DNA of 26,862 nucleotides, from positions 1-26,862 of the forward strand of contig CAMZIS010000002.1 in assembly GCA_947307285.1 (NCBI GenBank), in the 5' to 3' direction. Below are positions 1-7,635 of the stretch, piece by piece. A program made the translations under genes and the position numbers. A model generated the notes under the pieces. It did no database searches. It saw only the letters and a list, made by a program, of their open reading frames with translations, and was not told the origin of the DNA. The DNA is from an uncultured Peptococcaceae bacterium. Lineage in GTDB: Bacteria > Bacillota > Dehalobacteriia > UBA4068. Numbering within the stretch: position 1 is the stretch's first letter; the number at the start of each line of letters is the position of its first letter.

Positions 1-1
1 C

Positions 2-478
2 AAGGACAACGAGACCGCCAAGGCGGTGGAGGCCGCCGGCTGCTTCAGCGCTACCGTGCTGGCCGCCGACGCGCCGGAGGAGATAATCAACACTTTCGGC
101 TACAAATCCGGCCGCGCGGTGGACAAATTCGCCGGCTTTGAGGTGCTTACCGATCAGGCCGGCGCGCCCTACATCACCAAAGGCATGGCCTCCCGCATCT
201 CTTGCAAGGTCGTGGACAAGCTGGCGGTGGGCAACTATGTCATCTACGTGGGCCAGGTCACCGAGGCAGAAGTGCTGAGCGAGGCCGAGGGCCTTACACT
301 GAAAGCCTTCATCGACCGGGGCAAGGCCACGCCGCCTCAGGCCACGGTCTACCGGGAAATGGTGGGCAACGGGTTCCGCTGCACTGTCTGCGGCTTCGTG
401 TATCAGAGCGAGAGCATTTCCCCGGATTACGTTTGCCCCATCTGCGGCGCCAAGGCGGAAAAATTCGTGCAGCAGTAA
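2..478 (+). CDS. Flavin reductase-rubredoxin fusion (high-molecular-weight rubredoxin type), 5' truncated
   Basis: The reading frame is open from base 2 and runs off the left edge, so only the C-terminal ~158 residues are visible. The first part (residues such as GCFSATVL and FGYKSGRAVDKF) matches the FMN-binding flavin-reductase-like fold. The last ~37 residues form a rubredoxin-like iron site with two CxxC pairs (C-T-V-C and C-P-I-C). In anaerobes such as Moorella this fusion passes electrons from NAD(P)H through FMN and the rubredoxin iron to flavodiiron or superoxide-reducing proteins. The next gene, 60 bases on, is a superoxide reductase, which fits that role. The GTG at 26 is not the true start, because homologous sequence continues upstream of it. 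The rubredoxin part is short, more like the rubrerythrin-type domain than a classical 52-residue rubredoxin. The assignment as an electron donor to the neighbour is inference. Confidence 0.85.
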   Translation, partial: KDNETAKAVEAAGCFSATVLAADAPEEIINTFGYKSGRAVDKFAGFEVLTDQAGAPYITKGMASRISCKVVDKLAVGNYVIYVGQVTEAEVLSEAEGLTLKAFIDRGKATPPQATVYREMVGNGFRCTVCGFVYQSESISPDYVCPICGAKAEKFVQQ

Positions 479-538
479 GCGGCGGAATAAATCTGCGTTT
501 CATGAAATCAAAATAAACATAGAAAGGACCAGACTACT

Positions 539-913
539 ATGGAACAGAAATTCTTCATCTGTGAGCGTTGCGGCAACATGATCGCCATGGTCAAAGCCAG
601 CGGCGTACCGATCCAGTGCTGCGGCCAGCCCATGACCGAGATCGTTCCCGGCTCCACCGACGCGGCTTTGGAAAAGCACGTGCCCGTGTATAAGGTCGAA
701 GGCGACAAGGTCTACGTCACCGTGGGTTCCGTGGAGCATCCCATGCTGCCCGAGCATTACATCGAATGGATCTCCCTGCAGACCAAGTCCGGCAACCAGC
801 GCAAACCGCTGCAGCCCGGTCAGGCGCCCAAGGCCTGCTTCTCCCTGTGCGAAGGCGACGAAGTGGAAGCGGTCTACGCTTACTGCAACCTGCACAGCCT
901 GTGGAAGGCCTGA
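539..913 (+). CDS. dfx: Desulfoferrodoxin (superoxide reductase, 2Fe type)
   Basis: This 124-residue cytoplasmic protein reduces superoxide to hydrogen peroxide without making oxygen. The N-terminal desulforedoxin domain has the four iron ligands C8, C11, C27 and C28 (FICERCGN and QCCGQPM). The catalytic iron site is complete: E45-K46-H47, H67 (EHPM), H73 (EHYIEW), C116 and H119 (CNLH). Length and ligands are normal for the two-iron class. AGAAAGGA lies about 11 bases before the ATG. It follows the flavin reductase-rubredoxin gene by 60 bases with no terminator between them, so the two are probably co-transcribed and the upstream protein is a plausible electron donor. A strong terminator closes the unit at 937-965. 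Confidence 0.96.
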   Translation: MEQKFFICERCGNMIAMVKASGVPIQCCGQPMTEIVPGSTDAALEKHVPVYKVEGDKVYVTVGSVEHPMLPEHYIEWISLQTKSGNQRKPLQPGQAPKACFSLCEGDEVEAVYAYCNLHSLWKA

Positions 914-936
914 GCTTGTAAAGCTTCATATCCATG

Positions 937-965
937 AAAGAGGGAGCGAGAGCTCCCTCTTTTTT
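937..965 (+). terminator. Rho-independent terminator after desulfoferrodoxin
   Basis: An 11-bp perfect stem (937-947 with 952-962), a GAGA tetraloop and a T run to 965. It ends the flavin reductase-dfx transcript and separates it from the peroxiredoxin gene. Confidence 0.93.
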
Positions 966-979
966 ATCTGTACACCCTC

Positions 980-1008
980 TTTTCTTTCGCCGTCGGAGAT
1001 GCTACAAT
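980..1008 (+). promoter_or_regulatory. Possible sigma-A promoter for the peroxiredoxin gene
   Basis: A good -10 box, TACAAT (1003-1008), lies 53 bases before the start codon at 1062. The matching -35 (TTTCTT, 980-985, 17-bp spacer) is poor. A promoter is expected here because a strong terminator lies just upstream. Confidence 0.45.
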
Positions 1009-1061
1009 CAAAACACAGCCAAACCGCATCCCGTTCCCTGGTTCAGACAAAGGAGGACATT

Positions 1062-1514
1062 ATGCTGGACGTAGGTACCAAGGCTCCCGATTTCTGTCTG
1101 CCGGATCAAAACGGCAGCGAACGCCGGCTGTCCGATTTTGCCGGGCAGAAGGTGGTGCTTTATTTTTATTCCAAGGACGGCAGTCTGGGCTGCACCAGGC
1201 AGGCTTTAGGTTTTGCCGAGCTGTATCCCGAATTTCAGCAAAAGGGCGCCGTCATCCTGGGCGTCAGCAAGGACAGCGCGGCCGCCCATCACAGGTTCGC
1301 GGAAAAGCACGGTCTGCCCTTTATCCTGCTGTCCGATGAAAGCAAGGCCGTGCTGCAGGCCTACGACGTATGGAAGGCAAAGACCGACCACGGCAAGCAG
1401 ACCTTTGCCACGGTACGCACCACCTATCTGATCGACGAAGCAGGCCTCATCGTCTGGGCCAAGGACAAGGTGAAAGCGGCGGACAATCCCCGGCAGATGC
1501 TGGAGCTTTTGTGA
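1062..1514 (+). CDS. bcp: Bcp/PrxQ-type thioredoxin-dependent peroxiredoxin
   Basis: A 150-residue AhpC/TSA-fold peroxidase that reduces hydrogen peroxide and organic peroxides in the cytoplasm, normally using thioredoxin. The start at 1062 is preferred over an in-frame ATG at 999 because AAAGGAGG (1049-1056) sits five bases upstream and the protein then opens with the normal LDVGTKAPDF. The peroxidatic cysteine is C44 in YFYSKDGSLGCTRQAL. The Pro seven residues before this Cys in most Bcp proteins is Ser37, the usual Thr three before is Ser41, and the resolving Cys five residues after is absent (L49). It should therefore act as a one-Cys enzyme, unless C12 takes part. The neighbouring superoxide reductase makes peroxide, so the two genes are functionally matched although separately transcribed. 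Confidence 0.92.
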   Translation: MLDVGTKAPDFCLPDQNGSERRLSDFAGQKVVLYFYSKDGSLGCTRQALGFAELYPEFQQKGAVILGVSKDSAAAHHRFAEKHGLPFILLSDESKAVLQAYDVWKAKTDHGKQTFATVRTTYLIDEAGLIVWAKDKVKAADNPRQMLELL

Positions 1515-1570
1515 TCGCAGCGCTGCGCCGCACCGGCAGATCTGTTTCAGCCGACATATCTATACGCAGG

Positions 1571-1600
1571 AAACGCCGCCCGAGGGCGGCGTTTTTCCTG
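1571..1600 (+). terminator. Terminator between convergent bcp and spoIVA
   Basis: A 10-bp GC-rich stem (1571-1580 with 1585-1594), loop CGAG, followed on the + strand by a five-T run. CAGG/CCTG (1567-1570 and 1597-1600) can extend the stem. It lies between two convergent genes. The T run is clearly better for the + strand, but it may also serve spoIVA, whose stop is 11 bases away. Confidence 0.88.
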
Positions 1601-1610
1601 TCCGCTGCAG

Positions 1611-3089
1611 CTAGATGATGATGCAGATGATGCCGCCGCCCTTGTCGTTGACGATGCGCTGCAGGGTCTGGGCCAGCTTTTCCCGGGCCTGGGGCGGCAT
1701 ATGGGCCAGCTTGCCGGAAATGCCTTCGGAGACCAGCTCGTGCAGGGATTTCCCGAAGATGTTGGTCTGCCAGATCTTGCTGGGGTCGTCCTCGAATTCC
1801 GAGGTGATGTAGCGCACCAGGTCCTCGCACTGCTTTTCCGTGCCGATCAGGGGCGTGATCTCCGTGGACACGTTGGTGCGGATAATGTGATAGCTGGGGG
1901 CGGAGGCGCGCAGGCGCACTCCGAAATGGCCGCCCTGCTTGATAAGCTCCGGCTCCTCCAGATACATCTCGTCCAGCCGCGGGTCCACCACGCCGTAGCC
2001 GGTCTCGGCCACCTCCTCCATGGCGGCGCTCATCTTTTCCCATTCCCGGGCCCCGCGGCAGCTGCGCCGCAGCAAAGGCAGGAGCTGATGCTCGCCGGAG
2101 ATGGGCTCGCCGGCGTATTCCGAAAGCACCCGGAAATAAAGCTCGTCGGCGGGCCGGAGCGCCACCTCCGCCGCGCCGCTGCCCAGGTCAAGACCGGTCA
2201 GGCTCACGCTTTTGACCCGCTCCGAACCGCGCAGGCGCTCCAGCAGGCCGCTGACGTCCCGCACCCGCTCCACCCCGGCCACGGCGCCGTTGATCTCGCT
2301 TTCGAAGGCGGTCCGCAGCCAGTGATCCGGCTCCAGCTCGTCCACCCAGCGGGGCAGGCCTACGCTGATCTCGCTGACCGGGAACTCGTACAGGGCGGCG
2401 TTCAACACGTCAAGCACGTCCTCTTCGTCCATATGCGGCACGTCCAGGGGCAGCACGGCCACGGAATAGCTTTCGCTCAACTCCTGGGCCAGGGCCTGGG
2501 TCCCGTCGTCGTAGGGATGTCTGCTGTTCAGCACCACCACGAAGGGCTTTTCCAGACCGCGCAGCTCATCCACTACCCTCTGCGCCGCCGGCAGATAGGC
2601 CTCATAGGGGATATCGCCGAAGCTGCCGTCGGACAGCACCACCACACCCAGGGTGGAATGCTCGCTGATCACCTTCTGCGTGCCCGTTTCTGCGGCCTCT
2701 TCAAAGCTGACCGGCTGCTCGAACCAGGGCGTATCCACCATGCGCGGGCCGTTCTCGTCATCGAAGCCCCGGGCGCCTTCCACCGCGTAGCCCACGCAGT
2801 CCACCAGCCGCACTTTGAGCTCTATCCCCTCCCCCGCCGGGACCTCCACCGCCTCGGCGGGGATGAATTTCGGTTCCGCCGTCATCACCGTGCGTCCGCT
2901 GCCGCTTTGAGGCAGTTCGTCCGTGGCCCGGGCCCGCTCCGCCGGATCGCTGATACGGGGAAGGACCAACGATTCCATGAAGCGCTTGATGAAGGTGGAT
3001 TTGCCGGTGCGCACCGGACCCACCACGCCCAGATAGATATCGCCGCCGGTGCGGCGGGATACGTCTTTCAGCACGTCGATATTTTCCAT
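1611..3089 (-). CDS. spoIVA: Stage IV sporulation protein A (spore coat ATPase)
   Basis: A 492-residue protein, the same length as the Bacillus subtilis protein. SpoIVA is a mother-cell ATPase that polymerises on the outer forespore membrane and forms the basement layer on which coat and cortex are built. The N-terminal P-loop is G24-P-V-R-T-G-K30-S31. The C-terminus is the glycine/isoleucine-rich tail GGGIICIII typical of the family, whose end is used for anchoring in B. subtilis. The start at 3089 is preferred over the upstream ATG at 3149 because AAGGGAGG lies just before it and MENIDVLKDVSRRTGGDIYLG matches the family start. It follows gpsA on the same strand but is separated by a terminator, and a SigE-like promoter lies at 3162-3190. 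Its presence marks the organism as an endospore former. Confidence 0.97.
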   Translation of the reverse strand: MENIDVLKDVSRRTGGDIYLGVVGPVRTGKSTFIKRFMESLVLPRISDPAERARATDELPQSGSGRTVMTAEPKFIPAEAVEVPAGEGIELKVRLVDCVGYAVEGARGFDDENGPRMVDTPWFEQPVSFEEAAETGTQKVISEHSTLGVVVLSDGSFGDIPYEAYLPAAQRVVDELRGLEKPFVVVLNSRHPYDDGTQALAQELSESYSVAVLPLDVPHMDEEDVLDVLNAALYEFPVSEISVGLPRWVDELEPDHWLRTAFESEINGAVAGVERVRDVSGLLERLRGSERVKSVSLTGLDLGSGAAEVALRPADELYFRVLSEYAGEPISGEHQLLPLLRRSCRGAREWEKMSAAMEEVAETGYGVVDPRLDEMYLEEPELIKQGGHFGVRLRASAPSYHIIRTNVSTEITPLIGTEKQCEDLVRYITSEFEDDPSKIWQTNIFGKSLHELVSEGISGKLAHMPPQAREKLAQTLQRIVNDKGGGIICIII

Positions 3090-3133
3090 TTGCTTCCCTC
3101 CCTTGGTATATAGGGCCCGTAAAAGGCCAAAAG

Positions 3134-3164
3134 AAAAAGTATGGAACATAAGTCCATACTTTTT
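3134..3164 (-). terminator. Terminator of the DUF512-der-plsY-gpsA operon
   Basis: A 12-bp perfect inverted repeat (3134-3145 with 3153-3164) with a 7-base loop. On the minus strand it ends in TTTTTCTTTT. It lies between the gpsA stop and the spoIVA start and overlaps the start region of the spoIVA promoter. Confidence 0.9.
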
Positions 3165-3190
3165 GTATGCGGGGAAGCTTGATTATATGA
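3162..3190 (-). promoter_or_regulatory. Probable SigE-type sporulation promoter of spoIVA
   Basis: On the minus strand TCATATA (3190-3184), a 14-base spacer and CATACAAA (3169-3162) resemble the mother-cell SigE consensus (-35 kmATATT, -10 CATACAmT). In B. subtilis spoIVA is SigE-dependent. Transcription would begin near 3155, inside the terminator hairpin of the upstream operon, leaving a leader of about 65 bases. The match is by eye only. Confidence 0.65.
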
Positions 3191-3196
3191 CAGGCT

Positions 3197-4186
3197 TTAA
3201 TCCGCCTCTTCCGTGCGGCGGCGGGTCATCAGCTCCCACATGGCGGTACGGGGGTCCTGATCCTCGTAGAGCACCCGATACATCTGATCGGTGATGGGCA
3301 TCTCCACGCCCAGACGGTGGGACAGAGCGTAGGCGCAGTCCGTGGCGTAGACGCCCTCCACCACCATCTCCGTTTCCGCCAGCACCTCCCGCCATTTGCG
3401 GCCGCGGCCGATCTCCCGGCCGGTGCGGTAATTGCGGGAATGCTGGGAGGTGCAGGTGACTATCAGATCGCCCATACCGGTGAGGCCGGCAAAGGTGTCG
3501 GCCTGGGCGCCCATGGCCAGGCCCAGCCGCTTCATCTCCGCCAGACCTCTTGTCATCAGCGCGGCCCGGGTATTATCGCCCAGGCCCAGGCCGTCGCAAA
3601 CGCCGGAGGCCAGGGCCACGATGTTCTTGATGGCGCCGCCGATCTCCACGCCGATCAGGTCCGGGCTGGTATAGACCCGGAAACGGCTGTTCATGAACAC
3701 GTCCTGCACCGTCTTGCAGGCCGCTTTGTCGCAGCCGGCCACGCAGACCGCGGCGGGCAGCTGCCGCGCCACTTCCTCGGCGTGACTTGGTCCGGAAAGC
3801 ACGCAGATGCGGTTATGGGGCAATAAGTCCTGCAGCACCTCGGACATGCGGCGCAGGCTCACGGGCACCAGGCCCTTGGCCGCGTTGACCACGATGGCGG
3901 TCCGTGAGATCATGGGCGCGGCCTGCTCCGCCACGCCGCTCATCACGGCGGAGGGCACGGCGAACAGCACCAGCTCTTTGCCGGAGACGGCCTTCAGGTC
4001 AGATGTTATCTCCAGCTCGGCAGGGAGGCTAACCCCCGGCAGGAAAGCGCGGTTCTCCCGTTCCTTCAGCATATTGTCGGTGTCATGCTGCTGCCAGCTC
4101 CACAGAGTCACTTTATGTCCGTTGCTCACCAGCAGACAGGCCAGGGCCGTGCCCCAGCCGCCGGCGCCAACCACAGTTATATCCAT
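3197..4186 (-). CDS. gpsA: NAD(P)-dependent glycerol-3-phosphate dehydrogenase
   Basis: A 329-residue cytoplasmic enzyme that makes sn-glycerol-3-phosphate from dihydroxyacetone phosphate for phospholipid synthesis. The N-terminal Rossmann motif is G7-A-G-G-W-G12. The AAKG motif contains K104, SGPSHAEEV spans about 131-139, and the catalytic lysine is K187 in EIGGAIKNIVALASG. TGMGDLIVTCTS and SRNYRTG are also family motifs. Length is normal. A GAGGA site precedes the ATG. The gene begins 23 bases after plsY, and its product is the direct substrate of PlsY, so the two are metabolically linked within one operon. Confidence 0.97.
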   Translation of the reverse strand: MDITVVGAGGWGTALACLLVSNGHKVTLWSWQQHDTDNMLKERENRAFLPGVSLPAELEITSDLKAVSGKELVLFAVPSAVMSGVAEQAAPMISRTAIVVNAAKGLVPVSLRRMSEVLQDLLPHNRICVLSGPSHAEEVARQLPAAVCVAGCDKAACKTVQDVFMNSRFRVYTSPDLIGVEIGGAIKNIVALASGVCDGLGLGDNTRAALMTRGLAEMKRLGLAMGAQADTFAGLTGMGDLIVTCTSQHSRNYRTGREIGRGRKWREVLAETEMVVEGVYATDCAYALSHRLGVEMPITDQMYRVLYEDQDPRTAMWELMTRRRTEEAD

Positions 4187-4209
4187 TGTCAGTCCTCGCG
4201 GAAATGAGA

Positions 4210-4824
4210 TCAGATTTTTTTCAAGAGGTTAGGAAGCCAGATTTTGGAGCGCCGCTCCGTGCCCGCGGCCAGACGGCGGAAATTGCCGCTGTGGCGCAGG
4301 GTGACCAGAACGGCTGTCATGCTAAATATCCAGAAGCAGGCAAAGGGGGCGTCGCCCATGATCAGGGTGACCAGTGCGCCGCAGCACAGCACCACGCAGG
4401 AGGCCAGGGACACGTAGCCGAAGGCCAGCACCAGAATGAACCACAGCCCCAGGCCGAGGAGGCAGATCAGGGGCGCCAGCGCGAAATAGATGCCGGCGGC
4501 GGTAGACACGCCCTTGCCGCCCCGGAAATGCAGCCAGGGCGGGAAAAAGTGGCCCAGCAGAGCGGCCAGACCGCAGGCGGCGGCCAGCGGATAGCCCACA
4601 TAACGGCTGGCCAGGAAGACGGGCAAAAAGCCTTTCAGCACGTCGAACACGAAGGAAAGATAACCCAGCTTGCCCACGGCACGCACGGCGTTGGTGGCGC
4701 CCACGTTGCCGGAACCCAGCTCGCGTATATCCTTTCCGGTGCGCCATTTCACTATCATATAGGCGCTGGGCACGGAACCCAGCAGGAACGAAGCGATCAA
4801 AAAGGCGATCCAGATCAGCCACAT
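4210..4824 (-). CDS. plsY: Acyl-phosphate:glycerol-3-phosphate acyltransferase
   Basis: A 204-residue inner-membrane enzyme that transfers an acyl group from acyl-phosphate to glycerol-3-phosphate, giving lysophosphatidic acid. Several hydrophobic segments are visible, beginning at residues 1-17. The three cytoplasmic loop motifs are present: G37-S-G-N-V-G-A-T-N45, GHFFPPWLHFRGGKG (91-105, with H92) and H178 to E190 (HSGNFRRLAAGTE). Length is normal. The start codon is only three bases after the der stop, with GAGGA inside the end of der, so translation is probably coupled. The next gene, gpsA, supplies its substrate. Confidence 0.96.
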   Translation of the reverse strand: MWLIWIAFLIASFLLGSVPSAYMIVKWRTGKDIRELGSGNVGATNAVRAVGKLGYLSFVFDVLKGFLPVFLASRYVGYPLAAACGLAALLGHFFPPWLHFRGGKGVSTAAGIYFALAPLICLLGLGLWFILVLAFGYVSLASCVVLCCGALVTLIMGDAPFACFWIFSMTAVLVTLRHSGNFRRLAAGTERRSKIWLPNLLKKI

Positions 4825-4827
4825 AAG

Positions 4828-6165
4828 TCAATCCTCATCCTTTTCCCGTTTTCTCCACATCAGTGATATAGGCGTGCCGGCAAAGCCGAAGGCCTCGCGC
4901 AGCTTGTTTTCCAGATAGCGCGCGTAGGAAAAATGCATCAGCTCCGGGTCGTTGAGGAAAAACACGAACTTGGGCGGCTTGGTGCCCACCTGGGTGGCGT
5001 AGAGCACCTTCAGCCGCCGGCCCTTGTCCGTGGGCGGCACGTTCAGGGCCACCGCCTCCCGCACCACTTCGTTGAGCTGGGCGGTGGTCACCCGGCGGGA
5101 GCACTGCTCGGAGATGAAATCCACCAGCGGCAGGATGCGGTCGCAGCGCTGGCCGGTCTTGGCGGAAACGAAGAGGGTGAGGGCGTAGCCCGCAAAGGCC
5201 AGCTCCTCCTTGATGTCGTCGTCGAAACGCTTCATGGTATTGGTCTCTTTTTCCGGCAGGTCCCATTTGTTGACCACGATGAGCAGGCCCTTGCCCGCTT
5301 CGTGGGCGTAGCCCGCGATATGCTTGTCCTGCTCGATGATGCCCGCCGTGGCGTCGATGACCAGCACGCACACGTCGGCACGGTCGATGGCGTTCAGGGC
5401 CCGGGACACGCTGTAATGCTCCGCCGGTTCGCCGATGCGGCTTTTACGGCGCATGCCCGCGGTATCGATTATCACGTATTCCCGGCCGTCCCGGGAAAGG
5501 CGGGTGTCGATGGCGTCCCGGGTGGTGCCGGGGATGTCGGAGACGATGACCCGCTCCTGGCCCAGCAGACGGTTGACCAGCGAGCTTTTGCCCACGTTGG
5601 GCCGGCCGATCAGGGCCAGACGCACCACGTCGCCTTCGCCCTCGTCCTCGTCGGCCGGAGGCAGATAGCGGATGACGGCGTCCAGCAGATCGCCGATATT
5701 CAGGGAATGCATGGCGGAGACCGGGATCAGGTCCCCTACCGCCAGAGAGTAAAAATCGTAAAGCGGCAGCATCTTTTCCGGGTTGACGAAATCGTCGGCC
5801 TTGTTCACGGCCACCACCACCGGCTTGCCGGAGCGGCGCAGCAGGGCGGCCACCTCCTCGTCCTCGGAGGTGAGGCCGGCGCTGATATCCACCACCAGGA
5901 TGATGACGCTGGCCTCTTCGATGGCCAGCTCGGCCTGCTGCTTGACCTTGCCGTAGATCACGCCTTCCTCGGTATTGAACTTGATGCCGCCGGTATCGAT
6001 GAGGGTGAATTCCCGGTCCAGCCACTCCGCGTCCCGGTACAGACGGTCCCGGGTGATGCCCGGCGTATCCTCCACGATGGCGTGTCGGGCGCCGATGATG
6101 CGGTTGAACAGGGTGGATTTGCCCACGTTTTCCCGGCCTACGATGGCCACTATCGGTTTAGACAT
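4828..6165 (-). CDS. der: Ribosome-assembly GTPase Der (EngA)
   Basis: A 445-residue tandem-GTPase protein needed for maturation of the 50S ribosomal subunit. The first G domain has P-loop G10-R-E-N-V-G-K-S-T18, DTPG (33-36), DTGG and NKAD (121-124). The second has GRPNVGKSS (187-195), DIPGT, DTAGMRRKS and NKWD. A KH-like C-terminal domain follows and ends in a basic/acidic tail. The Pro normal in the first P-loop (GRPNVGKS) is Glu12, a minor variant. The start at 6165 is chosen because AAGGA lies eight bases upstream and MSKPIVAIVG is the usual family opening. The open frame continues far upstream, but that part overlaps the DUF512 gene and is not real. Confidence 0.97.
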   Translation of the reverse strand: MSKPIVAIVGRENVGKSTLFNRIIGARHAIVEDTPGITRDRLYRDAEWLDREFTLIDTGGIKFNTEEGVIYGKVKQQAELAIEEASVIILVVDISAGLTSEDEEVAALLRRSGKPVVVAVNKADDFVNPEKMLPLYDFYSLAVGDLIPVSAMHSLNIGDLLDAVIRYLPPADEDEGEGDVVRLALIGRPNVGKSSLVNRLLGQERVIVSDIPGTTRDAIDTRLSRDGREYVIIDTAGMRRKSRIGEPAEHYSVSRALNAIDRADVCVLVIDATAGIIEQDKHIAGYAHEAGKGLLIVVNKWDLPEKETNTMKRFDDDIKEELAFAGYALTLFVSAKTGQRCDRILPLVDFISEQCSRRVTTAQLNEVVREAVALNVPPTDKGRRLKVLYATQVGTKPPKFVFFLNDPELMHFSYARYLENKLREAFGFAGTPISLMWRKREKDED

Positions 6166-6185
6166 AAACAGTTCCTTATCTTGGT

Positions 6186-7490
6186 CTATGCTTCCTCCCG
6201 GTCGAAGATGGCGGAGATCAGGGCCGCCGGGTCCGGCTCGGTGATGCGCAGCTCGGTCTCGAGGGCCGTTGACAGTTCCTCCGCGGTCATGTCGTCCAGG
6301 AAGATATCTTCGTCGAATTTGAACATATTCACCGGCAGCAGCAAGCGGCGGTAATGGCCTTTGGGCAGGCGTTCCAGCAGGGTGCTGCCCACCAGCAGGC
6401 CGGTGGCGGTGATAGTGGGGCCGTAAAAGCTGTTTTCCACCTCGATCAGCTCCACTTCGCTGCCGCTGATGCGGTTGATCTCCTCCACCACCGGAGCCAG
6501 CACGTAGGCGCCGTTGTGGCCGGTGGCGATGGCAACGGGGCCCTCCGCCGGCGTCTTCGGCACCAGGGAACGGGCGCTCTGCCACTGCTCCAGGAAGAGA
6601 GAGGCCATGCCCACGCCGTTTTCGATCTGGGCGAAATCACCGTAGATAGAGGCCGGAGGGAAGGGGCGGCCCGCTTTGACGTAAAGCTCGTCCGCCGCGT
6701 AGACGAAGGCCTGGCCGCACTGGTCGATATAGCGCCTCTGCCGCGCTTCGATATCGTCGATGAGAGAGGCGGCCTCTTCCGCGGTGAACAGGCGCAAAGC
6801 GGGGTTTTTCTGGTATTTGGTCAGGCCCACCGGCACCACGGCCAGGGTCTGCACGCCGGGATGCAGGGCGTAGAGCGAATCTATGGTCTGAGCCAGCGCC
6901 GCGCCGTCGTTGATGTCGGGGCACAGCACCACCTGGGCGTGGATCTGAACGCCCATGGAGATGAAGCGCTGCAGGGTGAGGAGGATCTCCGCCGGACGGC
7001 GGCGGCCCAGCAGACGCCCGCGCAGCTGGGGGTCTACTGCATGAACGGATATATACAGGGGCGACAGGCGCAGCTCGCCGATGCGGCGATAATCTTCCTC
7101 CGTCAGGTTGGTGCAGGTGATGAAGCTGCCCTCCATGAAGCTCATGCGGTAATCGTCGTCCTTCACTTTCAGAGAAGGACGGGGAGAGGGCTGCAGCTGA
7201 TCCACGAAGCAGAAGATGCAGTGGTTCCTGCAGGTGCGCACCCGGTCGAAGACGTTGGCCTCGAACACCAGGCCCAGCTCTTCGTCGGCGTATTTTTCCA
7301 CCTCGCAGTTCCAGATCTCGCCGTCTTTGCGCCGCACCTCCAGCTCCAGATATTCGTCTTCGCTGTGATAATTGTAGTCGATCAGGTCCCGCACGGGCTG
7401 ACCGTTGATGGACAGCAGGACGTCGCCGGGCTCAAGGCCGATTTCCTGGGCCACGCTGTCCGGCAGCACGTCCGCGATTCTTCCGCCCAT
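6186..7490 (-). CDS. DUF512 radical-SAM protein with N-terminal PDZ domain
   Basis: A 434-residue protein of a widespread but uncharacterised family. Residues 1 to about 60 form a PDZ-like domain (ADVLPDSVAQEIGLEPGDVLLSING). Next comes a radical-SAM-like iron-sulfur motif C87-x3-C91-x2-C94 in CRNHCIFCFVDQL, followed by a partial barrel. The C-terminal DUF512 domain includes SIYGDFAQIENGVGM and ATGHNGAYVL. No signal peptide is visible. AGGGAG lies five bases before the ATG. It is the first gene of a four-gene operon ending with gpsA and is 20 bases from der. This adjacency to der is common in Clostridia and hints at a link with ribosomes or GTPase function, but no substrate is known to me. Confidence 0.93.
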   Translation of the reverse strand: MGGRIADVLPDSVAQEIGLEPGDVLLSINGQPVRDLIDYNYHSEDEYLELEVRRKDGEIWNCEVEKYADEELGLVFEANVFDRVRTCRNHCIFCFVDQLQPSPRPSLKVKDDDYRMSFMEGSFITCTNLTEEDYRRIGELRLSPLYISVHAVDPQLRGRLLGRRRPAEILLTLQRFISMGVQIHAQVVLCPDINDGAALAQTIDSLYALHPGVQTLAVVPVGLTKYQKNPALRLFTAEEAASLIDDIEARQRRYIDQCGQAFVYAADELYVKAGRPFPPASIYGDFAQIENGVGMASLFLEQWQSARSLVPKTPAEGPVAIATGHNGAYVLAPVVEEINRISGSEVELIEVENSFYGPTITATGLLVGSTLLERLPKGHYRRLLLPVNMFKFDEDIFLDDMTAEELSTALETELRITEPDPAALISAIFDREEA

Positions 7491-7550
7491 AGGCTCCCTT
7501 TCTGCAAAGCGGCCCCGAAGGGTATCAGGGCATAACTAACATATTAAATA

Positions 7551-7578
7551 TTATTACCCATACAGGGCAAATAGTCAA
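7551..7578 (-). promoter_or_regulatory. Sigma-A promoter of the DUF512-der-plsY-gpsA operon
   Basis: On the minus strand TTGACT (7578-7573), a 16-base spacer and TAATAA (7556-7551), about 60 bases before the DUF512 start. An alternative -10, TAATAT, overlaps at 7553-7548 with a 19-base spacer. Confidence 0.75.
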
Positions 7579-7591
7579 GTTCAAACTGCGC

Positions 7592-7619
7592 AAAAAGGCC
7601 GCCGCGTGCAGCGGCGGCC
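7592..7619 (-). terminator. Terminator of the DUF2726 gene
   Basis: A 9-bp perfect GC-only stem (7597-7605 with 7611-7619), a 5-base loop, and a five-T run on the minus strand at 7596-7592. It is 17 bases after the DUF2726 stop. Confidence 0.93.
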
Positions 7620-7635
7620 CGGGGAGATAACAGAT

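Noticed and set aside
1701..6354. Long + strand open frames opposite spoIVA, der and other minus-strand genes
   Set aside because: Each is antisense to a gene with clear family motifs and shows only His/Gln/Gly/Ala-rich low-complexity translation.
6166..6585. 140-residue N-terminal extension of der
   Set aside because: The extension overlaps the DUF512 gene in another frame and does not resemble any Der protein. The ATG at 6165 has a Shine-Dalgarno site and the standard family opening.
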